From Limibacter armeniacum (GTDB taxonomy: Bacteria; Bacteroidota; Bacteroidia; Cytophagales; Flammeovirgaceae), in contig NZ_JBAJNO010000008.1 of assembly GCF_036880985.1 (NCBI RefSeq), positions 1,302,001-1,366,000 on the forward strand: DNA of 64,000 nucleotides, written 5' to 3'. Positions 1-8,878 of this stretch are shown piece by piece. Numbering within the stretch: position 1 is the stretch's first letter; the number at the start of each line of letters is the position of its first letter. A model generated the notes under the pieces. It was given only the letters and a program-made list of their open reading frames with translations, made no database searches and was not told the origin of the DNA. Position numbers and translations under genes: made by a program.

Positions 1-801
1 GGTGAAGATGGCAGTGTTCAGACAATCGAGAAACAAAGAGTGGAGCAACTTCAAACAATTGAATTGGGCTACAAAGGTCAGCCAGTGAAAAGCAAGCTGT
101 TTATCGATGCCAATGCTTATTACAATATCTCAAAAGACTTCTTAAGCCCTGTAACAGTAATCGGTGTAGCTGACAAGATGGGTGATCAGAAAGTGACGGA
201 TGTACAGTCAAACCCTGCTTTGGGAGGATTGGTTGCTACTTATGTCAACTTTGGTGAGTTCAATACTTACGGTGCTGATTTGGGTATCAACTATTACTTC
301 AGTGATCAGCTGAGTGCTACGCTGAATTACTCATACTTCGGGTATAAAATTGATGAGAACAATCTAGAAAATGACTTCAATAAAGACGGTGTAGTAAACA
401 AGCTGGACCTATTAGTGAATGCACCTAAAAACAAGGCTTCACTAGGTTTGAACTATAGTGGTAGCAAGTTCTTCGGATCGGTATTCACTCGTTGGGTAGA
501 GAAATATGATTACTTCTCAAGCTACCAGATTGCAGCTGAAACACAGGATCTGGTTTACCGTGGCGTACCAGTAGTAGAAAATGCAAGAAGTGCCAACGCC
601 TTCAACTACGGTCCACTTGGTGGGTTTGTAACGATGGATGTTAGCTTAGGTTACCACATCAACGAGATCTTCACAGTATCAGGTATGGTGACAAATGTGT
701 TTGATCAGGAGTTGAGAGAGTTTACAGCAGCTCCTCCAACAGGTAGACTGATGTCACTGGAGTTGAAAGTGAATTTGCCTTCTTTCACAAAAGCAGATTA
801 G
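1..801 (+). CDS. TonB-dependent receptor, C-terminal part (5' end outside window)
   Basis: The frame is open from base 1, so this is the last 266 residues of a longer protein. It is rich in alternating aromatic/polar beta-strands such as ATLNYSYFGYKID and VTMDVSLGYHINEIF, and ends in a strand with LMSLELKVNLPSF, as in TonB-dependent outer-membrane receptor barrels. Such receptors import large substrates across the outer membrane with TonB energy. The plug and N-terminus are not visible, so SusC-type and plain receptors cannot be told apart. It lies 70 bp upstream of a fatty-acid-type reductase on the same strand, so it may serve the lipid or ester pathway downstream; that link is inferred. 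Confidence 0.85.
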   Translation, partial: GEDGSVQTIEKQRVEQLQTIELGYKGQPVKSKLFIDANAYYNISKDFLSPVTVIGVADKMGDQKVTDVQSNPALGGLVATYVNFGEFNTYGADLGINYYFSDQLSATLNYSYFGYKIDENNLENDFNKDGVVNKLDLLVNAPKNKASLGLNYSGSKFFGSVFTRWVEKYDYFSSYQIAAETQDLVYRGVPVVENARSANAFNYGPLGGFVTMDVSLGYHINEIFTVSGMVTNVFDQELREFTAAPPTGRLMSLELKVNLPSFTKAD

Positions 802-870
802 TAGTAATAAATAAACCATCGAGGGGTGAGGCTGCAATGCCTCATTCCTTCATTTTAACCGAATAAAAAA

Positions 871-1614
871 ATGAAACGACTAGCAGGAAAAACAGCAATC
901 ATCACAGGTGGTGCAGCAGGTATTGGCAAGACAGCGAGTTTGATGTTTGCCCGTGAAGGAGCTTCCGTAGCCATTTGGGACTTGAATGAGGAAAAGGGAC
1001 TGGAGACGGTTCAGATGATTGAGGAGACAGGTGGAAGAGCGATGTTCCAAAAAGTGAATACCGCTGACTATAACAGTGTACAGTCCGCTGTAAGCAAAGT
1101 GATCCAAGAGTATGACCAGATTGACATTCTGGTAAACAATGCAGGCATCACAAGAGATGCATCACTGAAGAAAATGACACCTGACCAATGGCAGCAGGTA
1201 ATTGATGTAAACCTGACAGGCGTATTTAACTGTACAAAACTGGTGGCAGACCATATGGTCGAAAAAGGTAAGGGACGTATTATCAGTACTTCTTCAGTGG
1301 TAGGTCTGTACGGAAACTTTGGACAAACCAACTATGTGGCGACCAAGTCTGGTGTAATTGGTATGACCAAGGTTTGGGCTCGTGAACTGGGACGTAAAGG
1401 GATCACCTGTAATGCAGTTGCTCCTGGGTTTATCGAGACGGAGATGACCAAACAGATTCCTGAAAACGTGATTGATGGCATCAAGGCAAAAATCCCAATG
1501 GGACATATGGGTAAGCCTGAAGACATTGCAAATGCCTATTTATTCCTGGCTTCTGATGAGGCTAAATATATCAATGGTACTGTCCTAAGCGTGGATGGCG
1601 GTATGGTTGGCTAA
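871..1614 (+). CDS. Short-chain dehydrogenase/reductase, FabG-like 3-oxoacyl reductase
   Basis: A classical 247-residue SDR, expected to reduce a 3-oxoacyl-ACP/CoA or similar ketone with NAD(P)H in the cytoplasm. Seen: nucleotide-binding TGGAAGIG (12-19), NNAG (89-92), structural Asn114, and catalytic Ser142, Tyr155 and Lys159 (in NYVATK). The C-terminus SVDGGMVG is typical of FabG. The length and motifs match FabG/PhaB-type enzymes, not the longer extended SDRs. It heads a co-directional run with a KAS III-like enzyme, an acyl ligase and a hydrolase, which suggests a dedicated acyl-chain pathway rather than bulk fatty-acid synthesis. A weak hairpin follows it, so transcription with the next gene is uncertain. 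Confidence 0.88.
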   Translation: MKRLAGKTAIITGGAAGIGKTASLMFAREGASVAIWDLNEEKGLETVQMIEETGGRAMFQKVNTADYNSVQSAVSKVIQEYDQIDILVNNAGITRDASLKKMTPDQWQQVIDVNLTGVFNCTKLVADHMVEKGKGRIISTSSVVGLYGNFGQTNYVATKSGVIGMTKVWARELGRKGITCNAVAPGFIETEMTKQIPENVIDGIKAKIPMGHMGKPEDIANAYLFLASDEAKYINGTVLSVDGGMVG

Positions 1615-1627
1615 TGACCAAGATCAG

Positions 1628-1656
1628 GCACGGTTCGCCGTGTCTTCCCTTTATTT
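1628..1656 (+). terminator. Possible weak terminator after the SDR gene
   Basis: A 6-bp stem (GCACGG/CCGTGT, one G-U pair) closes a TTCG tetraloop and is followed by a T-rich stretch after a short gap. The stem is short and the T run is not adjacent, so termination may be partial. Confidence 0.35.
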
Positions 1657-1756
1657 TTTCAGATGACTTTATTATTCGCGGACAGGATACACATGCAAGT
1701 GAAAAATCTATTGTCTAGCATCTGGTATCTAACATCTTATATTTTACTTCTACAAA

Positions 1757-2749
1757 ATGAGAAATGCAATCATACTATCCTCAGGTATGTATGTGCCTGA
1801 GCAAATTGTGTCCAATCAATACTTCAATGACTTACTGGGAGAGGATGTCGATACATGGCTAAGAGAAAATGTACAGATTCACGAAAGACGCTGGTGTACA
1901 AAAGAGGAGTCTGTCGCAGACCTTTGTGTCAAGGCAGCCGAGCAGATTCTGGAAAGAGCCAATGTAAAAGCAGAAGAATTGGATCTGCTGATTATCGCAA
2001 CGGATACGCCTGAATATATATCTCCATCCACTGCTGCCAAGGTGCAGGACAGGATAGGAGCAAAAGACTCTGGCACTTTTGATGTGAATACGGCATGTGC
2101 AGGATTTGTAACTGCCCTTGACATTGCCAGCAAATATATCCGCTCTGATGAGCAGTACAATAAGGTGCTGGTAATAGGCGCCTATGCCATGAGCAAATAC
2201 CTCAATTTGCAGGATAAGAAAACAGTAACCCTGTTTGCAGATGGTGCTTCCGGTGTACTGTTAAGTGCAGATACTTCTGATTCAGGAAGAGGATTTTTGG
2301 GTGGTGAACTGACAACTAAGGGAGAATACGCTGACTGGATGGGCATTTACGGTGGCGCAACCAAGACTCCAACTTCTTTAGAGATGGTGGAAAGAGGCGA
2401 TCACCAACTGAAGTTTGTCAAGAAATTCCCTTCTGAATTGAACCCTGAGATGTGGACACAGATGGCACTTAACCTTTGCAAAAAGTTGGAGGTGCAGCCA
2501 CATGAGGTAGCCCATATTTTCCTGACGCAGATCAATATCAACAGCATCCATGCTACAATGGATCGTTTGGGTTTACCGATGGACAAAACTACTACTGTAA
2601 TGCATCACTACGGTTATACAGGTTCAGCTTGTATTCCAATGGCTTTTGATCAGGCTTTGCAGGAAGGGAAGGTGAAGGAAGGCGATCTGGTGTTCTTTAT
2701 CGGGTCTGGTGGAGGACTTTCATTCGGAAGTGCGGCTTTTAGGCTGTAA
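1757..2749 (+). CDS. KAS III-like (FabH/thiolase-fold) enzyme with altered catalytic triad
   Basis: At 330 residues this is full length for the FabH family. The nucleophile is clear: Cys114 in DVNTACAGF. The C-terminal fold motif GSGGGLSFGSAAFRL also matches. Aligned by eye with E. coli FabH (from memory), the motif that normally reads PHQAN reads LTQIN here, putting Thr257 in place of the His. The motif GNTSAAS reads GYTGSAC, putting Tyr287 in place of the Asn. These two residues drive decarboxylation of malonyl-thioester, so normal KAS III condensation looks unlikely. An acyltransferase or non-decarboxylating role is inferred. The gene precedes an acyl ligase and a hydrolase on the same strand, which could supply and release its acyl substrates. 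Confidence 0.85.
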   Translation: MRNAIILSSGMYVPEQIVSNQYFNDLLGEDVDTWLRENVQIHERRWCTKEESVADLCVKAAEQILERANVKAEELDLLIIATDTPEYISPSTAAKVQDRIGAKDSGTFDVNTACAGFVTALDIASKYIRSDEQYNKVLVIGAYAMSKYLNLQDKKTVTLFADGASGVLLSADTSDSGRGFLGGELTTKGEYADWMGIYGGATKTPTSLEMVERGDHQLKFVKKFPSELNPEMWTQMALNLCKKLEVQPHEVAHIFLTQININSIHATMDRLGLPMDKTTTVMHHYGYTGSACIPMAFDQALQEGKVKEGDLVFFIGSGGGLSFGSAAFRL

Positions 2750-2835
2750 GAATAAATGACAATCGAACCAAGGGTTCCCATGTGGAGGAACTCTTGGTTG
2801 AGATAATTTTTGACCTTGGATAGAAATAACTGAAC

Positions 2836-4356
2836 ATGGTAACAAAGGACTGGAGTTCGAAATGGGCAACTTTCAGCGGCAATAAAGTGGCGGTTAGGGA
2901 AGCCGACTCAAAGCGGGAGATCACTTACAGTGATTTGGACAGAAGAAGCCGGTTGTTGGCTTTGGCTCTTCAGCGGAAAGGGTTGAAAAAGGGGGATCGG
3001 GTAGCTGTTCTGGCGGAGTTTTGTTTGGAGTATGTCTTGCTGTTTGCTGTAGCCCAAAAGATAGGAATTATTCTCGTACCGCTTAATTACCGCCTTTCGG
3101 GAAGGGAATTGAACTACATGCTGGAGAATTCAAAGCCAGCATTGGTTATTACCGATTTTGCATATCAACACCTTGTAGAGATACAGCCAGACTATCAGTC
3201 TGTACCATTGAAATTATTGATTCAGGACTTACCTAATCTGGAAGATGATTTTCAGCAGTGGGGAAATGAGTTGGTGAAGGCAGACATTTCGGATGCTGAC
3301 CCTGTATTTATACTATATACTTCTGGAACGACAGGTTTTCCGAAAGGAGCGATTTATACACATGGTATGATGTTCTGGAACAGTGTCAATACGCAGTTGC
3401 GGTTAGCACTCACTTCAGAAGACCATACAGTGGTTTGTATGCCACCTTTCCATACTGGAGGCTGGAATGTACTGCTCACTCCGTTGCTGATGCATGGCGC
3501 CACTATTACACTGATGCCTAAGTTTGATGCGGATAATATTCTCTCTGAACTGGAAGGGCAACAGGCGACCATTTTTATGGCGGTACCGACCATGCTCAAG
3601 ATGATGGCGGACAGTCCTTTGTTTGATCAGGTGAAACTGGAAGCGCTAAGGTACTTTGTAGTGGGTGGAGAGGCAATGCCTATTCCTCTGATTGAAAAGT
3701 GGGCTACCAAAAATATACCTGTCCGTCAAGGTTTTGGACTGACAGAAACAGGCCCTAATATCACCTCTCTTCATCAGGATGATGCGATTCGTAAGAAAGG
3801 CTCAATTGGAATTCCTAATTTCTATGTGGAAATCATGTTGGCAGACGAGCAAGGAAAAGAAGTGATGGAAGGAGAAGTTGGGGAATTGCTGATCAGAGGA
3901 CCAATCGTCACGCCGGGATATTGGCAAAATGAAGAGGCTACTGCAAAGTCATTTTTCGGGGAGTGGTTCCGTACAGGTGACTTGCTGAAACAAGACAGGG
4001 AAGGGTTCCTTTTTGTGATGGATCGTATCAAGCATATGTACATTTCTGGAGGTGAGAATGTTTATCCTGCCGAAGTGGAGCACATCTTTAGGGAAATAGA
4101 GGGAATAAAGGAAGTGGCAATTGTTGGAGTGCCTGACAAGAAATGGGGAGAAACAGGTTTGGCTTTTGTGGTTAGAAATAAGGAACTGAATGTAGAGGAC
4201 GTGTTGAAAGCCTGTAAGGGGAAGCTTGCTAAATTCAAGTTACCAAAGCATATCCATTTTGTTGAGTACCTGCCTAAAGGCGATACCGGCAAACTGGATC
4301 GCAAGCAACTAAAACAAATGGCATTGGAACAGCTAGCCGAATTGGAAAATGTATAG
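2836..4356 (+). CDS. AMP-forming acyl-CoA synthetase / acyl ligase
   Basis: A 506-residue adenylate-forming enzyme (ANL superfamily) that activates a carboxylic acid with ATP, usually to acyl-CoA. Seen: A3/P-loop YTSGTTGFPKG (161-171), GFGLTETGP, the WFRTGDL motif with its conserved Asp, hinge and C-domain ISGGENVYPAEVE, and the catalytic Lys region KGDTGKLDRK near the end. The length fits medium- or long-chain fatty-acyl-CoA synthetases; substrate specificity cannot be read from sequence. Its last bases overlap the start of the hydrolase gene, so the two are almost certainly co-transcribed and translationally coupled. Confidence 0.9.
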   Translation: MVTKDWSSKWATFSGNKVAVREADSKREITYSDLDRRSRLLALALQRKGLKKGDRVAVLAEFCLEYVLLFAVAQKIGIILVPLNYRLSGRELNYMLENSKPALVITDFAYQHLVEIQPDYQSVPLKLLIQDLPNLEDDFQQWGNELVKADISDADPVFILYTSGTTGFPKGAIYTHGMMFWNSVNTQLRLALTSEDHTVVCMPPFHTGGWNVLLTPLLMHGATITLMPKFDADNILSELEGQQATIFMAVPTMLKMMADSPLFDQVKLEALRYFVVGGEAMPIPLIEKWATKNIPVRQGFGLTETGPNITSLHQDDAIRKKGSIGIPNFYVEIMLADEQGKEVMEGEVGELLIRGPIVTPGYWQNEEATAKSFFGEWFRTGDLLKQDREGFLFVMDRIKHMYISGGENVYPAEVEHIFREIEGIKEVAIVGVPDKKWGETGLAFVVRNKELNVEDVLKACKGKLAKFKLPKHIHFVEYLPKGDTGKLDRKQLKQMALEQLAELENV

Positions 4357-5191
4357 GTGGTGGAAATATCAGGGACATCGGATAGCTTACCTTGATAATG
4401 GAGGGAAAGGCGAGACCATTATTTTCCTGCACGGTATGGGAAGCAACAGTCTGGCTTGGCAGTATGCAATAGCTGAACTGGAAGACTTCCGCTGTATTGC
4501 GCTGGATTTGCCAGGTTATGGTAAGTCGGAATGGATACCGACAGATGACCTCTTTGGCTGTTACAGGTCACTTCTAAAAGATTTTATTCTTCAGACTGGA
4601 TTGAGAAAAGTCACGTTGGCAGGGCACTCCATGGGGGGACAACTTGCCCTGCTAGCAGCTTTTGATCTTCCGGAAAAAGTAGAAAGGCTTATCCTGTCAG
4701 CACCAGCAGGTCTGGAAACATTTACGGCTCAAGAGTCGGAAATGCTGAAAGCGGCTTTCTCTGTTGAAAATGTCTGTAACTGGGACGTGGAAGAGGTCCA
4801 ACAGCATACCTTGAAAAACTTCTATTTTGCTTCTTCAGAAGCAGTACAAAAAGTAGTGGAAGAGCGAATAGCAAGGATGCAAAAGGACGGTTATGTGGAG
4901 TTTTGCAAGGCTGTGTCCTATGCTGTAAAAGGGATGTTGGAGCATCCAGTTGCCACAATGCTTCCAAAGCTGAGCATTCCTGTATTACTCTTTTTCGGTA
5001 AACAGGACGGGTATATTCCCAACACATTATTACACCCTTCTCTTACAACTGCACTATTGGTAGAAAAGACTGCTGAGACTATTAGCAACTGCCAATTCAA
5101 AATGATAGACCAGTGTGGACACTTTCCACACTTGGAACACCCTGAAGTTTTCTGTAAAGCTTTAGAAGAATGGATGGCTGTTACAGCTTGA
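4349..5191 (+). CDS. Alpha/beta hydrolase
   Basis: A 280-residue alpha/beta-hydrolase fold protein with no signal peptide, so probably cytoplasmic. Seen: oxyanion-loop HGMGSN near residue 28, nucleophile elbow AGHSMGG with Ser94, acid in FFGKQDGYIP, and catalytic His in QCGHFPHLEHP near the C-terminus. It overlaps the acyl ligase gene by 8 bp. Together with the KAS III-like protein, ligase and reductase it gives the same four protein classes as the OleABCD hydrocarbon pathway. The SDR type and the altered KAS III site argue against simple orthology. Ester or thioester hydrolysis is the safe call. Confidence 0.88.
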   Translation: MYRWWKYQGHRIAYLDNGGKGETIIFLHGMGSNSLAWQYAIAELEDFRCIALDLPGYGKSEWIPTDDLFGCYRSLLKDFILQTGLRKVTLAGHSMGGQLALLAAFDLPEKVERLILSAPAGLETFTAQESEMLKAAFSVENVCNWDVEEVQQHTLKNFYFASSEAVQKVVEERIARMQKDGYVEFCKAVSYAVKGMLEHPVATMLPKLSIPVLLFFGKQDGYIPNTLLHPSLTTALLVEKTAETISNCQFKMIDQCGHFPHLEHPEVFCKALEEWMAVTA

Positions 5192-5290
5192 CCTACCTGC
5201 AAACTTCTCTCAATAATGAATGTTCCGTAGCCCTGTAAGCTGTACAGGGTTACATCTCCATATTCACCTTTCACCCTAATCGATAAACAC

Positions 5291-7249
5291 ATGAACCGAT
5301 TGAACCACTCGCTACTGTTGGTCGTAAGTATGCTGTTTCTGTATACTACTGCCAACGCTCAACTCACCCAAGTATCAAGTTTCGGGTCTAATCCCGGAAA
5401 CCTCACGATGTATTACCATGCACCTTCTGGAATTGGAAGTAACGTAGCTGTTGTAGTCGTTATGCATGGTTGTTCCCAAACGGCATCAGGATATGCAGCA
5501 GAAAGTGGATGGAACGTTTTGGCAGATACCTATGGCTTTTATGTCGTCTACCCTGAGCAGAAATCAGCCAATAACTCCTCCACCTGTTTTAACTGGTTTG
5601 AAACTGGAGATATCGCCAGAGGGCAAGGAGAAGCACTTTCCATCAAGAATATGGTAACCTATATGGTGAATACGTTTGGTGTAGATTCAGATAGGGCTTT
5701 TGTGACAGGGTTTTCAGCAGGAGGTGGTATGACCAATGTGATGTTGGCAGCTTATCCAGATGTGTTTGCTTCAGGAGCTGTGATGGCAGGGATTCCGTAC
5801 AAGTCAGGAACAGGACTGACAGGTGCTTTTCAAGCCATGAATCCCGGCAACGATAAAACTCCGCTGCAATGGGGGAATCTGGTAAGAAATGCTTCATCGA
5901 ATAGTGGTGACTGGCCTACAGTCGCGGTTTTTCATGGGACAAGTGACTATACTGTCAATTCCATGAACCTGTTGGAAACTGTAGAACAGTGGGTAAATGT
6001 ACATGACCAAACGATTCAAAGTGCAAGTCAGGTAATAGCGAGTAGCAGTCAAAATGATTTCAATGGAGCAACTGGAGTAACCAGAAAAGGATATTCAGTT
6101 GGTGGGCAGGAGATAGTGGTAAGCTATAGTATCTCAGGAATGGGGCATGCGATTTCCATTGATCCGGGAAGTGGTACAGGACAGGGCGGACAAACAGGCA
6201 GCTATGCTGTCGACAAGGATTTATATTCATCCTATTGGGCTGCAGTTTTCTTTGGATTGACAGGAGCTGTTACGCCACCACCAACTGCCGATTTGAATGT
6301 TCCAACTGGTGTAACAGCTATAGCTACATCTTCATCTGCCATTGATATTAGTTGGACAGATACCAATACAGATGAGGCTGGCTACGTTGTGGAACGAGCA
6401 TCAAGCAGTGGCGGGCCGTTTTCAGAGATAACCTCATTGGCTGCCAATACTGTAAGTTATACAGATGAAGGGTTAACTGCCGAGACGACCTATTACTATC
6501 GGGTTGCAGCTGAGGATGCTGATGGCGAAAAAGTATATGGAACGGTGGTCAGTGCAACAACTGACTCTGATGGAAATGGAGGTGGATCTACTACTGAAAC
6601 ATATGCCATTGAGCAGTTACTCGGACCTTACTTTTTTGCTCAGTTGGCAACATCAGATTGCGGACAGTCTTTTACGACAATATCAGCAGGGACATTGGAG
6701 AGTATTGAAGTGAAACTTAAATCAGCCATCAGCAATACAACGCTCAAGATTTTCAGTGGAAGTACGATATCTGGTACGCCAATTTACACCCAAACGGGGG
6801 TGAGTGCAGGTAGTGGATTGCAGACTATCACCCTTACAGCTCCGCCAGCCTTGGATGCCAATTCCAGTTATACCTTTTTTCTGGAAAATGCTTCTTTAGG
6901 TGTGAATTATACCAATGTATATAGTGGGGGTAGCTTCTTTTGTGACAATGTCAACTATGCCTATTATGATGCTTATTTTGTAATTAGTATTGCAGAAGCA
7001 AGTGGCGCAAGGTGGGCAGCTCAAACTATAAAGCCTCAAGTAGATTGGTACTTGGATAGTAAGCATGTATTAAGGTTTGGAGCTGAAAGTAGTGGTGTAT
7101 TGACCTTGATTGGTCTGGATGGGAAGATGCTAATGAGAAAACCGGTTTCATCTGATAAGATCACAGTCCCGAATATTGTCCAAGGATTAGTGATTGGTAT
7201 TTGGGAAACAGATAGTGGTGTGCAACGGAAAAAGCTTTTATTCAGGTAG
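5291..7249 (+). CDS. Secreted CE1/PHB-depolymerase-like esterase with Fn3 and sorting tail
   Basis: A 652-residue exported enzyme. The signal peptide is about residues 1-23 (ends TTANAQ). The catalytic domain (about 25-325) belongs to the esterase_phd/CE1 group. It has oxyanion MHGCSQ (58-63), nucleophile GFSAGG with Ser142, an Asp in HGTSDYT and a His in GMGHA. A fibronectin type III domain follows (about 337-425), then a beta-rich domain (about 440-565). A short C-terminal tail with VLTLIGLDGKML resembles type IX secretion sorting domains. Family members cleave polyhydroxyalkanoates, feruloyl esters or acetylated xylan; the substrate here is unknown. Its position after the acyl ligase/hydrolase pair suggests extracellular release of an acid that those enzymes then process. 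Confidence 0.85.
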   Translation: MNRLNHSLLLVVSMLFLYTTANAQLTQVSSFGSNPGNLTMYYHAPSGIGSNVAVVVVMHGCSQTASGYAAESGWNVLADTYGFYVVYPEQKSANNSSTCFNWFETGDIARGQGEALSIKNMVTYMVNTFGVDSDRAFVTGFSAGGGMTNVMLAAYPDVFASGAVMAGIPYKSGTGLTGAFQAMNPGNDKTPLQWGNLVRNASSNSGDWPTVAVFHGTSDYTVNSMNLLETVEQWVNVHDQTIQSASQVIASSSQNDFNGATGVTRKGYSVGGQEIVVSYSISGMGHAISIDPGSGTGQGGQTGSYAVDKDLYSSYWAAVFFGLTGAVTPPPTADLNVPTGVTAIATSSSAIDISWTDTNTDEAGYVVERASSSGGPFSEITSLAANTVSYTDEGLTAETTYYYRVAAEDADGEKVYGTVVSATTDSDGNGGGSTTETYAIEQLLGPYFFAQLATSDCGQSFTTISAGTLESIEVKLKSAISNTTLKIFSGSTISGTPIYTQTGVSAGSGLQTITLTAPPALDANSSYTFFLENASLGVNYTNVYSGGSFFCDNVNYAYYDAYFVISIAEASGARWAAQTIKPQVDWYLDSKHVLRFGAESSGVLTLIGLDGKMLMRKPVSSDKITVPNIVQGLVIGIWETDSGVQRKKLLFR

Positions 7250-7266
7250 AGGTAAAAACTGAAAGT

Positions 7267-7305
7267 AAAAACTCCGACATTTTGTAAGATGTCGGAGTTT
7301 TTTTG
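7267..7305. terminator. Bidirectional terminator between convergent genes
   Basis: Perfect stem AACTCCGACAT/ATGTCGGAGTT with a short loop, flanked by A4 on the left and T7 on the right, so it can end transcription from both sides. Confidence 0.85.
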
Positions 7306-7317
7306 TTTGTCACAAAC

Positions 7318-8121
7318 TTATTTGAGGATTTCCTGTAGCTCATACTCAGGAATGAAGAATACAATTTTGCCCTCAGAGTATGGCGCGATCTCATATGGAT
7401 TGTAAAGGAATACAAGGTTTCCTTTTTCAAAAGTAAAGTTATTAGGCAACCTAAATTTACTGTCATCAAACCAGTATCCTGCTGACTTAAGGTCGTCATT
7501 ATTGCCAAGGTTACGGCTGTCTCTAAAGTACTGTTCTGCTTTTTGGAGCAATAGCTCACGGTTATGTGCAGGAATCAGCTCCTCCAAAGTGATGATGGTT
7601 CCAGTGGCAGGGTCAAAGTTTCTGTAGATCACATACTGAATACCATGTACTCCTCCTGTAAACTCATAATAGTTGAATTCAAGAGACAACATAGCCTCAT
7701 CATTGTTGATCACTTCTATATGAGTAGCTGCCTGATAGGGAGCAGAAAGCTTCGTTTTTACATAAGCATCTTTGTATGACTGAATAAAGGCTTCCATGCT
7801 TTCTTCAGGAGTGGCACGGTTGTATGATTCAGACATACTTAGGTGGTTTGTGATAAAAGTATTTAGTGTATCACGAATAGCTTTGTTTCCCCCAGTGGTA
7901 AAATGTGGGTAAGTGAAACTGATAAAAGAAGTGTTGTTGTCTCCTTCCAGCTCTTCATTTACATAAGACTTTTCCTGCTTTTCAGTAGTGAAATGGAGTT
8001 TGTTATTAATGGATTGGGCCTTGATTAACTCTGTTTGCTGTTCTTCACTTTTTGTGGGTTGCTGACAACTGAATAATGAAAAAGCCATCAGCAGGAACAT
8101 GATTTGGAAAATATGCTTCAT
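7318..8121 (-). CDS. Lipoprotein with DUF3298/RsiV-like C-terminal domain
   Basis: A 267-residue protein with an N-terminal lipoprotein signal (lipobox LFSC with Cys at about 19). It is therefore probably anchored to a membrane, facing the periplasm or outer surface. The part from about residue 70 shows the DUF4163/DUF3298 pattern found in PdaC- and RsiV-like proteins: a predicted alpha/beta domain, then GGVHGIQYVIYRNFDPATG and the C-terminal LVFLYNPYEIAPYSEGK. The function of stand-alone members is not established; lysozyme binding (RsiV) and peptidoglycan or oligosaccharide deacetylation (PdaC) are known in relatives. No catalytic motif is evident. It is convergent with the esterase gene and shares its terminator. 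Confidence 0.75.
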   Translation of the reverse strand: MKHIFQIMFLLMAFSLFSCQQPTKSEEQQTELIKAQSINNKLHFTTEKQEKSYVNEELEGDNNTSFISFTYPHFTTGGNKAIRDTLNTFITNHLSMSESYNRATPEESMEAFIQSYKDAYVKTKLSAPYQAATHIEVINNDEAMLSLEFNYYEFTGGVHGIQYVIYRNFDPATGTIITLEELIPAHNRELLLQKAEQYFRDSRNLGNNDDLKSAGYWFDDSKFRLPNNFTFEKGNLVFLYNPYEIAPYSEGKIVFFIPEYELQEILK

Positions 8122-8427
8122 TGTTGGTCGATAGGTTTTATGTCATTATCCCTTCAGTAAAATGGGAGCTGGTGAATAAAATTGTTTGCGTAATAAATGT
8201 GAAATGAAAATCCAATTACCTGATGCAAACAAATATATGTGATATCTTATACTAGATTCACTAAAGTCTTGTTTGAAAAGGATTTTTTTAAGCTTTTTTA
8301 GTATTCAGCGGTTATTTATACCCAATGATTAAAATCCTTAAAAGTCAGTAAGTTCTACTATTGGAAGAAGTGTATAATGACTTATCAAATAAGTAATAAC
8401 TAACAATTTTATACCCAAAAAACAGCT
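8122..8427. promoter_or_regulatory. Divergent intergenic region with a possible Bacteroidota -7 box
   Basis: AT-rich spacer between divergent genes. On the minus strand CAAATATA at 8230-8237 reads TATATTTG, which fits the Bacteroidota -7 consensus TAnnTTTG, about 110 bp upstream of the lipoprotein gene. No clear -33 TTG partner was found at the expected spacing. Nothing else is recognisable. Confidence 0.3.
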
Positions 8428-8706
8428 ATGGAAAGACATTTGAATATCACTGTCACAGGGAATGTACAAGGGGTTGCCTATAGAGCATACACCCAGAAAA
8501 AAGCTACAGAACTAGGATTGAAAGGTTTTGTTCGCAATTTGGAAGATGGTTCGGTTTATCTGGAAATAGAAGGAGAGCAGTTACCGCTTGCAAAGATGCT
8601 TTCATGGTGCCAAAAAGGTTCACCAACTGCAAAAGTAACCAGTATGCAGGTCAAGATGGGACCTCTGAAAGGTTACCAACAATTTGATATTGATGGGATG
8701 AGATAA
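8428..8706 (+). CDS. acyP: Acylphosphatase
   Basis: A 92-residue single-domain protein that hydrolyses acyl phosphates such as acetyl- or carbamoyl-phosphate in the cytoplasm. The family signature is complete: GNVQGVAYRAYT (11-22) with phosphate-binding Arg19, and GFVRNLEDGSV (33-43) with catalytic Asn37. The length is normal for the family. It has its own terminator directly downstream, so it is probably monocistronic. Confidence 0.93.
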   Translation: MERHLNITVTGNVQGVAYRAYTQKKATELGLKGFVRNLEDGSVYLEIEGEQLPLAKMLSWCQKGSPTAKVTSMQVKMGPLKGYQQFDIDGMR

Positions 8707-8777
8707 TAAGAAATGTGCATTAGATGACATTTTTCTGTCTCAAAATTATAAATAAGGACGGATGTTCTCTATTTTTA

Positions 8778-8816
8778 AACCTTCGGGAAAACAGATTCCC
8801 GAGGGTTTTGTTTTTA
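8778..8816 (+). terminator. Rho-independent terminator after acylphosphatase gene
   Basis: Stem AACCTTCGGGAA/TTCCCGAGGGTT (11 of 12 paired), 6-nt loop, followed by a TTTTG-TTTTT tract. Confidence 0.8.
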
Positions 8817-8878
8817 TAATGCTGAGGGAGATTTCCTCGGCAGTATCGTAGATTTTTTTAGCGGTAAAAATTGAAGGT

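Noticed and set aside
871-5191. A genuine OleABCD hydrocarbon operon
   Set aside because: The SDR is short and classical rather than the extended OleD type, and the thiolase-fold enzyme lacks the condensing His and Asn.
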